A stretch of 64,000 bases of DNA from JABDNZ01 sp964407425 (lineage in GTDB: Bacteria; Gemmatimonadota; Gemmatimonadetes; Longimicrobiales; Gaopeijiaceae), in the NCBI GenBank assembly GCA_964407425.1, contig CAYOVN010000001.1, forward strand, positions 8,547-72,546, read 5' to 3'. The notes beneath the pieces are model-generated. The model saw nothing but the letters and a program-made list of their open reading frames with translations. It was not told the origin of the DNA and searched no databases. How positions within the stretch are numbered: position 1 is the stretch's first letter; every line of letters starts with the position of its first letter. Positions 1-8,812 of the stretch are shown here, in pieces. The position numbers were made by a program, and so were the translations under genes.

Positions 1-134
1 CCCGTGTTTTGCCTCTGCACTGGCCTCACCCTAGCTTTGAAAAAGCTCCTGGGAGAGAGCTTCACACCTGCGCCGACTTCGGTGCTCCGGCGAAGCCTGC
101 ATTTTTGATCGCCGACAGACTATGAAGGGCAGTG

Positions 135-1160
135 ATGATCGGAAGAATACCCCGCTGGTTCCTAATGGTTGGGATTGTAACCGCCACTTTTGGATGCGAC
201 AACGTATCCTGGGGGGGGATGAGCCTGAGCCTAGAGGGCCCCCCGAGGGACTCATCGGCCATATCCGAAGTCGAGGTGCCGGAGGGTGCCCAAAGATTCG
301 AGTATGGCCCCCTCCTATTTGCTGGCGTTCGGGAGGGGGATTCGGCCCGGGTGGTGCCGGTGGCCGAACTGGTGGATGGTGTCCTCCGGCCTCTGCCTCC
401 TGGGGACGCCGGGGCCAGGATGGCCGAACAGGTCCTCGAGGAACGGCTGGCTCCGGGTCAACGCCTCACGGTTTTCCACGGGGGCACCCGCATAGGAACG
501 TTCACGACCTCCGCCTCCCTGGGGACCACCACCGAATACTGCTCGCCCAGGGCCCAGGCTTCCGGGCATGTCGAGCTGGTCCCGAGCGCCTCCGAGGCCC
601 AACGGTTCATGGCCCTGGCGGAAGGTACCGGAGGCCCCTGGTCCTTCGGCCTGTACCAGAATTTCGTCGCCGAACGGGCCCAGCGTAACGCCATCCAGAA
701 TATTGCCGGTGTGGCCCTAAACGAGGCTCGGGCCCAATGGCCCACTGCCCTCCAGAATATCCGGCAGGATCTTCAACTCTTCCTTCCTCCCGGGGGCGAG
801 ACCCCAGCCGTCGTTGCCTCGTTTCTATTCCAGGACCAGATGGAGATTGGACCCGCCCCCGACCAGGCCTATTCCCTCCTCGTTGTGGGAGAGCCGGCGG
901 GACGACAGTTCAACACCACCTTCACCTGGTACCGGCGGGTGGCAGATGAAGGAAAGGGCGCACCCCGCCTCTTCTCCTTGATGGACTGGGACCAGGACGG
1001 GGAGGACGAGCTCCTCCTTGAAGTCTTCGGTGCCGACTCCAAGTGGTGGGCCGCGCTGGAACGGGAGAATGGGAACTGGACCCTGGCCTTCCAAGACCCC
1101 TGCGGGACTCCGGAGGCCCAGGCCCCACCCACGGAAGGGTCCCAGGACGGCCAGGGGTGA
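135..1160 (+). CDS. Hypothetical secreted lipoprotein coupled to an ABC importer
   Basis: I do not recognise the family. The N-terminus is a short basic stretch, a hydrophobic core and a lipobox-like ATFGC, so the mature protein is probably lipidated at Cys 21 and membrane-anchored. Near residues 285-297 there is an Asp-rich DWDQDGEDELLLE segment resembling the calcium-binding loops of FG-GAP/VCBS-type repeats. ATG at 135 is preferred over the in-frame GTG at 132 because GAAGGG at 124-129 sits five bases upstream. Its stop overlaps the start of the binding-protein gene (TGATG), so the two are probably co-translated. A role accessory to metal or cobalamin uptake is inferred from position only. 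Confidence 0.7.
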   Translation: MIGRIPRWFLMVGIVTATFGCDNVSWGGMSLSLEGPPRDSSAISEVEVPEGAQRFEYGPLLFAGVREGDSARVVPVAELVDGVLRPLPPGDAGARMAEQVLEERLAPGQRLTVFHGGTRIGTFTTSASLGTTTEYCSPRAQASGHVELVPSASEAQRFMALAEGTGGPWSFGLYQNFVAERAQRNAIQNIAGVALNEARAQWPTALQNIRQDLQLFLPPGGETPAVVASFLFQDQMEIGPAPDQAYSLLVVGEPAGRQFNTTFTWYRRVADEGKGAPRLFSLMDWDQDGEDELLLEVFGADSKWWAALERENGNWTLAFQDPCGTPEAQAPPTEGSQDGQG

Positions 1161-1990
1161 TGAGGAATCTCGGGTCCCTGAGGGGCTTGGTCCTCATATC
1201 CAGCCTTTCCGTCCTGGCGTGTGGCTCTGAGGAGCCCGGCGCAGGGCATGACCCGGACTTTTCCGTGTCACCGGATCGGATCGTATCCCTCGTCCCTTCC
1301 GCAACTCGGACCCTCCAGGCCCTGCAGGTGACCCACCTCCTGGTGGGGCGTACGGACTACGATACCATGGGGGGGATTGGCCACCTCCCGTCGGTGGGGG
1401 GAGGATTGGACCCGAACCCGGAGGCCCTGTTGCTTCTGGATCCGGATCTGGTCATTCGGTTCGCTGGCCTGGCGGACCCGTCCGCCCCTGATGTTCTCGA
1501 TGACCTCGGGTTTCCCACCCTCGCCGTGAGACTCGACCATGTGGCCGACGTCCGCGCCATGATCCAGAAGCTCGGGTCCATTACAGGCTCGGAAGCCAGG
1601 GCTGAGGAGTTGGTCGAGGAGATGGACAGGGCACTGGGGGAGGTTCGAAGCTTGGTGGCGGGACGCACCCCTGTTAGGGTGGCCTATGTTTTGGGCGGAA
1701 ATCCCCCCTGGGTGGCAGGGCCCGACACCTTTATCCACGAGATTCTGGCGAGCGCCGGCGGGGAGAACGTCTTCTCAGACCTGGAGGCCCAATACGGCCC
1801 GGTGAGTCCGGAGGAGTTCCTTGTCAGAAACATCGAAGTGTTGATGGCTCCCGAAGGCGTCGAGGTTCTGGTCCCAACAGGTGACATCCCTCTTTTGAGA
1901 GTATCCCCCGCTCTGGAACTCCCCGGTCCTGATCTGGCCAGGGCCATTCGGGAGGTGGCGGGCCTCCTCCACCCGGAGGTGTTCCGGTGA
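1160..1990 (+). CDS. BtuF/FhuD-type periplasmic substrate-binding lipoprotein
   Basis: Substrate-binding component of a class III (cobalamin/iron-siderophore/haem-type) ABC importer. After a signal peptide with lipobox LSVLAC, the mature protein opens with DRIVSLVPSATRTLQAL, typical of BtuF-like proteins, followed by DPDLVIRF and the long central helix of this fold. Length (276 aa) is normal for the family. ATG at 1160 is chosen because it overlaps the preceding stop and places the lipobox correctly; an upstream in-frame start would bury the signal peptide. The gene's end overlaps the permease start (GTGA). Substrate cannot be fixed from sequence; vitamin B12 or a ferric chelate are both possible, and no TonB receptor lies nearby. 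Confidence 0.85.
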   Translation: MRNLGSLRGLVLISSLSVLACGSEEPGAGHDPDFSVSPDRIVSLVPSATRTLQALQVTHLLVGRTDYDTMGGIGHLPSVGGGLDPNPEALLLLDPDLVIRFAGLADPSAPDVLDDLGFPTLAVRLDHVADVRAMIQKLGSITGSEARAEELVEEMDRALGEVRSLVAGRTPVRVAYVLGGNPPWVAGPDTFIHEILASAGGENVFSDLEAQYGPVSPEEFLVRNIEVLMAPEGVEVLVPTGDIPLLRVSPALELPGPDLARAIREVAGLLHPEVFR

Positions 1991-2973
1991 GGAAAGCCGC
2001 TCTGACCGGCGTCCTGGTTGTTGCAGCCGTTCTGGCCGTTATCCTCAGCGTTCGGTTCGGAGGGGTCCACATTGAAACGGGGGAATTTCTCTCCGCTCTC
2101 TTCGGGAGGGGCACCGAAGCCCACCGGAGAATCATCGAGCTCAGGCTACCCAGGGTGTTCCTCGGACTCCTGGTAGGAGGAGGGTTGGCTCTCTCGGGCT
2201 CGGTGTTTCAGGCCTTGCTTCGAAATCCACTGGCCGAGCCGTTCATTCTGGGAATCTCCGGAGGTTCGGCCGCCGGGGCCGTCCTGGTCATCGCCCTGGG
2301 GCTCACCGCCGCCGGCTCGCTGGTTCTCCCTGCCGCGGCCTTCGCCGGGGCCATGGTAGCCATCCTCCTGGTATTCGGCGTGGCGGCTTCAGCGGACAGG
2401 CGTCTCGACGTCCGGGTACTCCTGCTGGCCGGGGTGGTGGTGGGATCGTTCTTCACTGCCATCATCGCTTTCATCCTCTCCCTCTCCCAGGCCAGGGCAG
2501 TCCGGACGGCCATCGTCTGGATGATGGGGAGTCTGGCGGGGGCCGACTGGGCAGACGTAGCGGTGGTGGCGGCCTACACCCTTCCATCGGCCCTTATCCT
2601 CATTGGCCTCTCCCGGGCCCTCAACCTCATGGCCGTGGGGGAGGAGACGGCCAGCTACCTGGGCACTGACGTTGAGAGAGTAAAGAAGATCGCATACGGT
2701 GTGGCATCCCTCATGACGGCGGCGGGGGTGGCCGTAGCCGGAATCATCGGGTTTGTGGGCCTCATCATTCCCCACACCCTCCGCCTTTTCGTGGGATCGG
2801 ACCAGCGGATTCTCCTGCCACTTTCCTTCCTGGCCGGAGCCGTCTTCTTGACCCTTGCCGATCTTCTAGCCCGGGTCCTTCTCGCCCCCATCGAGATTCC
2901 GATAGGAGTCATCACCGCCCTGGTCGGAGTTCCCATCTTCCTCGTCCTCCTTCGAAGGAGCATGCCGGAATGA
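1987..2973 (+). CDS. FecCD-family ABC importer permease
   Basis: Inner-membrane permease of a cobalamin/iron-siderophore ABC importer. The 328-aa protein is almost wholly hydrophobic with about ten predicted membrane segments, as in BtuC/FecCD. Recognisable family stretches are LRLPRVFLGLLVGGGLALSG near residues 53-72, LRNPLAEPFILGISGG near residues 78-93, and GFVGLIIPHTLRLFVG near residues 256-271. The start is GTG, overlapping the binding-protein stop by four bases. The end overlaps the ATPase start (ATGA). The three genes form one translationally coupled importer operon. Confidence 0.92.
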   Translation: MRKAALTGVLVVAAVLAVILSVRFGGVHIETGEFLSALFGRGTEAHRRIIELRLPRVFLGLLVGGGLALSGSVFQALLRNPLAEPFILGISGGSAAGAVLVIALGLTAAGSLVLPAAAFAGAMVAILLVFGVAASADRRLDVRVLLLAGVVVGSFFTAIIAFILSLSQARAVRTAIVWMMGSLAGADWADVAVVAAYTLPSALILIGLSRALNLMAVGEETASYLGTDVERVKKIAYGVASLMTAAGVAVAGIIGFVGLIIPHTLRLFVGSDQRILLPLSFLAGAVFLTLADLLARVLLAPIEIPIGVITALVGVPIFLVLLRRSMPE

Positions 2974-3776
2974 CCTTCGAAGCGGTCGATCTTGCCGTCC
3001 GATATGGGAGGGCCCAACGCCGAGCCTTGGATGGGGTCACCATGAAGGTCCCCAAGGGAGCCTTCTACGCAGTTCTCGGGCCCAACGGGTCCGGGAAATC
3101 CACCCTCATGAGGGCGCTCCTCGGCGTCGTTGCTCCCGAAGCCGGTAGGGTTCTTATCGACGCCCGGGAGACCAGCAGTTGGACCCGACGATCCCTGGCC
3201 CGGGCGGTGGGTGCTGTCTCCCAGGCCGAGCACCTGGCCTTCCCCCTGACGGTCCGTGATTTCGTCGCCATGGGGCGGTACCCCCATCTGGGCCCATTTC
3301 GGCCGGAAGGGGAAGTGGATCGGGAAGCCATCCTAGCGGCCATGGTCCGATGTGATATCGAAGACCTGGGAAACCGGAGCGTCATGACCCTGTCCGGTGG
3401 AGAACTCCAGCGGGTCCGAATCGCCCGGGCCCTAGCTCAGGTGCCCACGGGGTTGGTCCTGGACGAACCCACAGCCAGCCTGGATATCCGTCATGAAATG
3501 ACGATTTTCCGTCTGCTACGGGATTCTGCGGATCGGGGGATGACGGTCCTTCTGATCACTCACCACATCAATCTGGCAGCCCGGTTCGCCGATCGGTTTC
3601 TTCTGCTTTCCCAGGGAAGACTAGCGGCGGAAGGTGAGGCCCACGAAGTGTTCAAAGAAGACACACTGGCCTCCGTATACAACTGGCCGGTGTCTGTGGG
3701 GATGGACCCAGATACCGGATCGCCTCGGGTCACGCCACTTCAGGACCCTCCGGCCTCCTCTACGAGAGCCCTGTAG
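2970..3776 (+). CDS. ABC importer ATPase, iron-siderophore/cobalamin type
   Basis: Cytoplasmic nucleotide-binding subunit paired with the FecCD-type permease. Walker A is GPNGSGKST near residue 38, the ABC signature is LSGGELQRVRIARAL near residue 140, and Walker B runs into the D-loop as LVLDEPTASLD. The switch histidine lies in LLITHH. Length (268 aa) is usual for FepC/BtuD-like ATPases. Its 3' end overlaps the 3' end of the convergent rsgA gene by 37 bp, so this operon has no room for its own intergenic terminator. Confidence 0.92.
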   Translation: MTFEAVDLAVRYGRAQRRALDGVTMKVPKGAFYAVLGPNGSGKSTLMRALLGVVAPEAGRVLIDARETSSWTRRSLARAVGAVSQAEHLAFPLTVRDFVAMGRYPHLGPFRPEGEVDREAILAAMVRCDIEDLGNRSVMTLSGGELQRVRIARALAQVPTGLVLDEPTASLDIRHEMTIFRLLRDSADRGMTVLLITHHINLAARFADRFLLLSQGRLAAEGEAHEVFKEDTLASVYNWPVSVGMDPDTGSPRVTPLQDPPASSTRAL

Positions 3777-4636
3777 CTCCCGAACCGATCCTCGTCTATT
3801 TCATTTCTGGCCAGAGCTGCCTGGACCCCACAGTTCGGCTCATGCAGGTGACTGCATTTCCTGTACTTACATTCCTCCCGGAACGGGTGGAAGTCAGGGA
3901 AACAAGTCTCCAGAGTCCTTTGATCGACCCCCCAGACACCAACGTCGGAAAAGCCCGGCGTATCGGCTACCAATCCGCCGCAATGCAGGGGAATGAGGCG
4001 CGAACTGACCGTCGTGTGTCGACCCCGACCCTCCTTGTGGCTCAGTTCCCCGGTTCGCAGACCCAAATCCGGTTGGATGGCATTCAGCAGAGTCGATTTT
4101 CCCACCCCCGACGGTCCCACCAGGGCCGAAGTGCCCCTTGAGAGCAGGTCCTCCAGAGCGTCGAGCCCCTCACCCGTGACGGCGCTGGTTTCCAGAACCC
4201 GGTACCCAACGGTCCGGTAGAGGTCGGAAAGAGCCTGACCCCCCTCCCCCACCAAATCGATCTTGTTCATGACCAGGGCAAGTTCCAGGTCATTGGATTC
4301 GCCGACGACCATAAGTCGATCCAGGAGCACCTGTCTGGGTTCGGGGCGAGCGGCGGCGGCCACCACCACCAACCGGGCCACGTTTGCCGCGATGACCTTC
4401 GCCCTTCGCCCCCCCGGGCCCCTGCGCACCACCTGGGAGTCTCGGGGACCCACCTTCTCGATGGTGGAGGTCCCATCGGGTTTGGTGGCGACATCCACCC
4501 GGTCTCCGATGACCACCTTGTCTCCAGTCCTGGCCTCCCGTTTGAGGCGACCCCGGAGGGACGCCTCCACCATAGCCCCGGACACGAGCCGGACCCGGTA
4601 CACTCCCCCCTCACTTCCGTAGACGGATCCGTTCAC
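3740..4636 (-). CDS. rsgA: Ribosome small-subunit-dependent GTPase RsgA
   Basis: Circularly permuted GTPase that checks late 30S subunit maturation. An N-terminal OB fold is followed by the permuted GTPase motifs in the order G4 (NKIDL), G1 (GPSGVGKST) and G3 (DTPG). The C-terminal zinc knuckle is CKYRKCSHLHEPNC. Length (298 aa) is typical. The likely start is GTG at 4636; no strong Shine-Dalgarno is visible. The gene lies downstream of the sigma factor on the same strand but behind a terminator, so it is probably transcribed separately. It overlaps the convergent ABC ATPase gene by 37 bp. Confidence 0.93.
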   Translation of the reverse strand: MNGSVYGSEGGVYRVRLVSGAMVEASLRGRLKREARTGDKVVIGDRVDVATKPDGTSTIEKVGPRDSQVVRRGPGGRRAKVIAANVARLVVVAAAARPEPRQVLLDRLMVVGESNDLELALVMNKIDLVGEGGQALSDLYRTVGYRVLETSAVTGEGLDALEDLLSRGTSALVGPSGVGKSTLLNAIQPDLGLRTGELSHKEGRGRHTTVSSRLIPLHCGGLVADTPGFSDVGVWGVDQRTLETCFPDFHPFREECKYRKCSHLHEPNCGVQAALARNEIDEDRFGSYRALVEEAGGS

Positions 4637-4673
4637 ATCACATATTCCGAGAGGGGGGCGGAGGAGAAAACAA

Positions 4674-4720
4674 AACCGCCTCCGGGAGACCCCTGATTCT
4701 TGGGGTTCCAGAAGGCGGTT
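4674..4720 (-). terminator. Rho-independent terminator after sigma factor gene
   Basis: On the minus strand an 8-bp outer stem (AACCGCCT paired with AGGCGGTT) encloses a second ACCCC/GGGGT stem. It is followed at once by a T-rich tail (TTTTGTTTTC). It begins 38 bp past the sigma factor stop. Confidence 0.75.
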
Positions 4721-4757
4721 GAGCTCAGCCGCTTAAGGCGCGGCGAGACGGGAGCCA

Positions 4758-5669
4758 TCAGGCGGCGAAGGACTCCAGGGCGATACCCTTGTCTCCTTCG
4801 CGAAGCCGGCGCAGAGCCCGATCCCGGAGCTGTCGGATACGCTCCCGGGTAACCCCGAGCATGTTTCCGATCTCCTCCAGAGTGTGCTCCCGCTCTCCCT
4901 CGAGTCCGAAATACAGACGCAGGACCTTGGCGTCTCTAGGCTCGAGGGTTTCCAGGGCCTCAGAGATGGTCTCGCCCAGAAGACGACCTTCGACCTCCAG
5001 CTCGGGCTCGGAAGCCTCTTCCGTGATAAAACGCTCCACCAGTTGGGAGTCTTCGCTGTCCCCGATGGGAGCATCCAACCGGATCTCCGCAGCATTCAGG
5101 GTCTGGAGGGACTCAACCAACTCGGGGGTCAGATCCGTAGCCTCGCTCAGCTCCTCAGCGGTGGGCTCCCTTCGGAGCTCCTGCTTGAGTCGCTCTTTCT
5201 CCCGAAAGATCCTGGCAAGGTCGGAGGCCCTGTTCAACGGTACCCGGACTGCCCGGCCATGATTTGCCAGGGAAGCAAGAATAGCCTGCCGAATCCACCA
5301 AACGGCGTAGCTGATGAACTTAACGCCCTGTTCAGGATCGAACTTCCGGGCCGCCGTAACGAGGCCGACGTTCCCTTCCTGAATGAGGTCCGTGAGAGAA
5401 ACCCCCCGGTTTTGGTATTTCTTGGCTACGCTGATAACGAAACGAAGGTTGGCCCGGGCGAGTTCCTGAACCGCGTCCTCGTCGCCGGCCTGGGCCAAAG
5501 CTCCCAATTCCTTTTCGCGCTCCGGGGTGATGAGCTCGTGCCGACTCACGTCCCGGAGATATTGGTCCAATGCGGACTGTTCCTCTATGGTCGCAGAGAA
5601 ACCAGCAAGAGGATTCTTGCGGGTTTTCCGCTTCCGTCGAGTGCTGGTTGCCGTCGCTGCCGTGCTCAT
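4758..5669 (-). CDS. Sigma-70 family RNA polymerase sigma factor (RpoD/RpoS-like)
   Basis: Primary-like sigma factor of 303 aa. It has region 1.2 (QYLRDV, residues about 35-65), region 2 with the core-binding and -10 melting motif (FDPEQGVKFISYAVWWIRQ, about residues 112-130), region 3, and a region 4 helix-turn-helix (LEEIGNMLGVTRERIRQLR) near residues 258-276. Region 1.1 is absent; instead there is a short basic N-terminus (TRRKRKTRKNP). A Shine-Dalgarno (GGAGAAAG) precedes the ATG. A second sigma factor of similar architecture is at 18279-19139. Which of them is the housekeeping factor cannot be told from sequence alone. Confidence 0.92.
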   Translation of the reverse strand: MSTAATATSTRRKRKTRKNPLAGFSATIEEQSALDQYLRDVSRHELITPEREKELGALAQAGDEDAVQELARANLRFVISVAKKYQNRGVSLTDLIQEGNVGLVTAARKFDPEQGVKFISYAVWWIRQAILASLANHGRAVRVPLNRASDLARIFREKERLKQELRREPTAEELSEATDLTPELVESLQTLNAAEIRLDAPIGDSEDSQLVERFITEEASEPELEVEGRLLGETISEALETLEPRDAKVLRLYFGLEGEREHTLEEIGNMLGVTRERIRQLRDRALRRLREGDKGIALESFAA

Positions 5670-5809
5670 ATCTTTCTCCAGGGACCCCGGAATCCGGGCG
5701 CGCCCATTCTTTTCCCCTCAAAACCATCCGCCCACCACCCGGGAGGGCAGCGGGCGAGTTGACATCGATCGATCGTCAGACTGTCGGACCAATGGGTAAT
5801 TAGCCGTTT

Positions 5810-5838
5810 AAGCTATCACACGAGCTGGCTGTTGTCCA
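5810..5838 (-). promoter_or_regulatory. Candidate promoter for the sigma factor gene
   Basis: Read on the minus strand: TGGACA, a 17-bp spacer, then TAGCTT, about 140 bp upstream of the sigma factor ATG. The -35 is five of six to consensus; the -10 is weak. Confidence 0.35.
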
Positions 5839-5855
5839 GCATTAATCCAACAGCC

Positions 5856-7181
5856 TTACACCCCTCCGATGAAGGAAGGTTCCCCGTCCACATCGTCCCC
5901 CTCACTAAGGGCGATCAGGAACGCTTCCCGGCTCAAGGACCTCCGGGAAAAGGTGAATACACGAAGGACCCTGGCGGTACGATAAAGTTCCTCTGCCACC
6001 CTGGGCAAATCGATGATCCCTGGAAGACCTTCGGGCCCGACCCGAGCCACACAGCCATTTCTCTTTTCCAGGAGGAGGTTCAGCTGGAACATGGCGGCCT
6101 TCACCGGATAGTCCACCACAACTTCTCCGGGCTCAAGATCCAGAGCCTGGGCCAGCCGATCCTCCAATGCCCGCCTCTTCTTGGAGTCCGAAACAAGCCA
6201 GGCGGGAAGGGGCATCTCGGCTAGATCCGGCGCGGTGAGCTCCAGGGCCCGTTTCGGTATCTTCCGATTCCAGAGAGCCGGAAGCCACCTTGTTCTCAGG
6301 CGCTCGGACCCTGCTGTGTCCACACTTTCCGCCCTTCTCTTGATTTCGAAGAGCAGTTCCTCGTCGGTTGGTCCCACCAGGTCCGCCGGCGTCAGAAGCC
6401 CCTCGTGCACCGCGTCCTCAACGATCCTTTTGTATAGAGCGGTGGCAGCCCGGACGCCGTGGTGCCAGTACACATTCCTGAACATCTGGTACTTGGCGAA
6501 AAGTAGGGACTCCAATGAGGCCACGGCCTTCTCGTGAACCCCTACCTCATAGCGACCGGATTCGGGATCCGGGAGGAGAACCAACCCCTGGATCAGGCGG
6601 TCCACATCCACCTCACCGTAGGGGACTCCGCAAAAACGAGCGTCCCGGCGGAGGTACTCCATCTTATCGAGATCCAGGCTCCCACTCACCAGACCCCTCA
6701 GGGGCAAGTCACTGGCCCCCAGAATCAACTTGTGAATAGCGTCCGCCGCGCCGGGCCCAAGAGGTAAAAGGGCAGCCTGGAGTTCAGGCAACCGGAAGAG
6801 CTGAGAGCTCACTTCCTCATGGTCCCCGGGAATCTGATCCGGCTCCAACTCCTCCAGGGCGTGGGAAAAAGCGAAGTGTCCGATGTCATGGAGAAGAGCC
6901 GCATAGGGAATCAGTTCCTCACCAGCCCATACCTCATCCGGAAGGGGGGCTCGCTCCTTCAGGAGTCGAAGAGCCGTCCGGGCCAGATGATAGACCCCAA
7001 CCGCGTGGTCGAATCGCGTATGGGTGGCGCCGGGATAAACCAGGTGAGCGAACCCCAGCTGACGGATGTATCGCAGTCGCTGAAAGGCCGCCGTATCGAT
7101 GATTCGAAGGGCAGTGGGATCCAACCGGATCGTATTCCAGAGCGGATCCCGGATCACACGGAACTGGTTTGTTTCGGACAT
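5856..7181 (-). CDS. HD-domain phosphohydrolase (SAMHD1/dGTPase-like)
   Basis: Metal-dependent phosphohydrolase of the COG1078 type. The HD-fold ligands are visible: His in THTRFDHAVGVYHLA (about residues 54-68), the paired HD in LLHDIGHFAFSH (about residues 96-107), and the distal Asp in DKMEYLRRDA (about residue 170). The layout resembles SAMHD1 and bacterial dNTP triphosphohydrolases, so a (d)NTP or nucleotide substrate is likely but unproven. Length (441 aa) fits the family. It is divergent from the GIY-YIG gene across about 100 bp, which must hold both promoters. Confidence 0.85.
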   Translation of the reverse strand: MSETNQFRVIRDPLWNTIRLDPTALRIIDTAAFQRLRYIRQLGFAHLVYPGATHTRFDHAVGVYHLARTALRLLKERAPLPDEVWAGEELIPYAALLHDIGHFAFSHALEELEPDQIPGDHEEVSSQLFRLPELQAALLPLGPGAADAIHKLILGASDLPLRGLVSGSLDLDKMEYLRRDARFCGVPYGEVDVDRLIQGLVLLPDPESGRYEVGVHEKAVASLESLLFAKYQMFRNVYWHHGVRAATALYKRIVEDAVHEGLLTPADLVGPTDEELLFEIKRRAESVDTAGSERLRTRWLPALWNRKIPKRALELTAPDLAEMPLPAWLVSDSKKRRALEDRLAQALDLEPGEVVVDYPVKAAMFQLNLLLEKRNGCVARVGPEGLPGIIDLPRVAEELYRTARVLRVFTFSRRSLSREAFLIALSEGDDVDGEPSFIGGV

Positions 7182-7283
7182 GGCGGGAGATTAGCCCCGG
7201 CGGTTGGGCGTAGCAATGGACGAAATGGGTAGGAAACCCTATCTTGTGCCCGAAGGAAAAGCGAAAGTCATCTTGACCGGCCC

Positions 7284-8366
7284 ATGATCCTCAATCCCAA
7301 TCTCAGAGCCTACGTCCGCCACAATGCGGAAGACCGGCCTGGCATCTATAGAATGCTGGGTCCGGAGAGCGAAATCCTCTACGTGGGAAAATCCATCCGG
7401 GTAAAGACCCGCCTCCTCTCCTATTTCCGGGCCGAGCCGGCAGAGAAGGCCGGAAAGTTGATCAGGGACACAACGGCCATCGAGTGGGACTACGTCCCCA
7501 ACGAATTCGCCGCCCTGGTAACGGAAATGCGCCTCATCAAACGGTGGCAGCCCCGTTACAACGTGGAGCACAGGCGAAGACGGAGCTTCGCCTTCATCAA
7601 GATCAGCCAGGAAGCTGCCCCGCGAATCATCCCCGTATCCCGGATCCTCCCCGACGGCGCCACCTACTTCGGTCCCTTTCCCCGTCCCAAGGCCCTGGCC
7701 CTTACTCTAGGGGATCTCTCCCATGTTCTGGGGCTCCGGGACTGTTCCGGAACGATCCCCATCGTGTTCGGGGACCAGCTGGAGTTTTTCGAAAAGGGAA
7801 CGGCCCCCCGGTGCATCCGGGCTCAGACCGGCAGCTGCCTCGGTCCCTGTTTCGGTGGGTGTTTTTCTCCCGACTACGCCCGGAAGGTGGAGGTAGGCCG
7901 GCGCTTCCTGGAGGGGAGATCCAAGGAACCCCTGAGACTACTTCAGGAAGAGATGGAAGGGGCCGCCGAGGGCCTCGAGTTCGAATATGCCGCAATCCTT
8001 CGGGATCGCCTCGAGCGCCTCGAAGCCCTCCAAAAGGAGTTGGTGGCCTTCAGGGGCAGGGTGGAGGGTCTTTCTTTTGTGTACCGGGTCCCGGGCTTCG
8101 GGGGAGACGACCGGCTCTACCTGATCCGGAAGGGGTTGGTGGAAGAGGAAATGCCCAACCCTCGGGGGAAGAGGGGGAGGCAACGGGCCGCAAAAAAGAT
8201 CGAGGGGGTTTTTCAGGCCCCTCCGGTTGAGACGGGGACCCTGTCCCCGGAGGCCGCTTCGGAGATCCTCCTGGTGGCCCGTTGGTTCCGCCTGCGGAGG
8301 AAGGAATTGGCCCGGGTTTCGAAACCTGAGGAGTGGCTTACCGCTTCCGCCCCATCTTCCGGATAA
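7284..8366 (+). CDS. Short UvrC/Cho-like GIY-YIG endonuclease
   Basis: Resembles only the N-terminal half of UvrC. The GIY-YIG nuclease motif is at residues 20-33 (PGIYRM and ILYVGKS) and the catalytic Arg is in KSIRVKTRL. UvrC-type middle sequence follows, including the Cys-rich CIRAQTGSCLGPC near residue 178. A UVR-like helix (YAAILRDRLERL) lies near residues 234-245. The C-terminal RNase H-like nuclease and HhH domains of full UvrC are missing, as in Cho. It would make a 3'-side incision in nucleotide excision repair or act in another repair context. No clear Shine-Dalgarno is seen. Its end overlaps the convergent EVE gene by 29 bp. Confidence 0.82.
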   Translation: MILNPNLRAYVRHNAEDRPGIYRMLGPESEILYVGKSIRVKTRLLSYFRAEPAEKAGKLIRDTTAIEWDYVPNEFAALVTEMRLIKRWQPRYNVEHRRRRSFAFIKISQEAAPRIIPVSRILPDGATYFGPFPRPKALALTLGDLSHVLGLRDCSGTIPIVFGDQLEFFEKGTAPRCIRAQTGSCLGPCFGGCFSPDYARKVEVGRRFLEGRSKEPLRLLQEEMEGAAEGLEFEYAAILRDRLERLEALQKELVAFRGRVEGLSFVYRVPGFGGDDRLYLIRKGLVEEEMPNPRGKRGRQRAAKKIEGVFQAPPVETGTLSPEAASEILLVARWFRLRRKELARVSKPEEWLTASAPSSG

Positions 8367-8802
8367 TCTGGAACTCCTCCTTGGTCACGGGCTGAACCGA
8401 AAGTCGGGCCCTCTTGAAGAGAGCCATCTCGCTGAGCTCCGGCCTGGCCTTGATCTCATTCAGGGCTACGATTTCAGGGAAAGCCTCCACGAACTCCACA
8501 TCAACCATTACCCATCGGGGATTGTCAGGGTCGGATTTCGGATCGAAGTACGGGTTCTTCTTGTCGAAGGCGAAGTGATCCGGGTAGGCCCTCTTCGAAA
8601 TCCGGACAATCCCCACTACCCCAGGGGGTTTGGCATTGGAGTGATAGAAGAAGGCGCTGTCGTCGACCTTCATCTGGTCCCGCATCAGGTTGCGGGCCTC
8701 GTAATTCCTCACACCCTCCCAGTAGGTGGTGCCGTCTCGCTCCATATCCCGGATTGAGTAGACGGCCTCCTCGCTCTTCATGAGCCAATAGCCCTTCGCC
8801 AT
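8338..8802 (-). CDS. EVE-domain protein
   Basis: Single-domain EVE protein (154 aa, the normal length for stand-alone members). Family landmarks are YWLMKSEE at the start, the TYWEGVRNYEARN segment, VDDSAFFYHSN near residues 46-56 and GIVRISK near residues 64-70. EVE domains are PUA-like folds that bind modified bases in DNA or RNA; the human relative is THYN1. A GGGGAGGA Shine-Dalgarno precedes the ATG. It is convergent and overlapping with the GIY-YIG nuclease gene and just downstream of the M24 peptidase. The local context gives no firm clue to its substrate. Confidence 0.9.
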   Translation of the reverse strand: MAKGYWLMKSEEAVYSIRDMERDGTTYWEGVRNYEARNLMRDQMKVDDSAFFYHSNAKPPGVVGIVRISKRAYPDHFAFDKKNPYFDPKSDPDNPRWVMVDVEFVEAFPEIVALNEIKARPELSEMALFKRARLSVQPVTKEEFQIIRKMGRKR

Positions 8803-8812
8803 TTGTCCTCCC

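Noticed and set aside
1..134. Cobalamin riboswitch upstream of the ABC importer
   Set aside because: No B12 box or matching conserved segments could be seen; only 134 bp are present, so a partial element further upstream cannot be excluded.
5761..5777. ATCGATCGAT repeat near the sigma factor leader as an operator
   Set aside because: The palindrome is short and off-centre, and there is no independent support.
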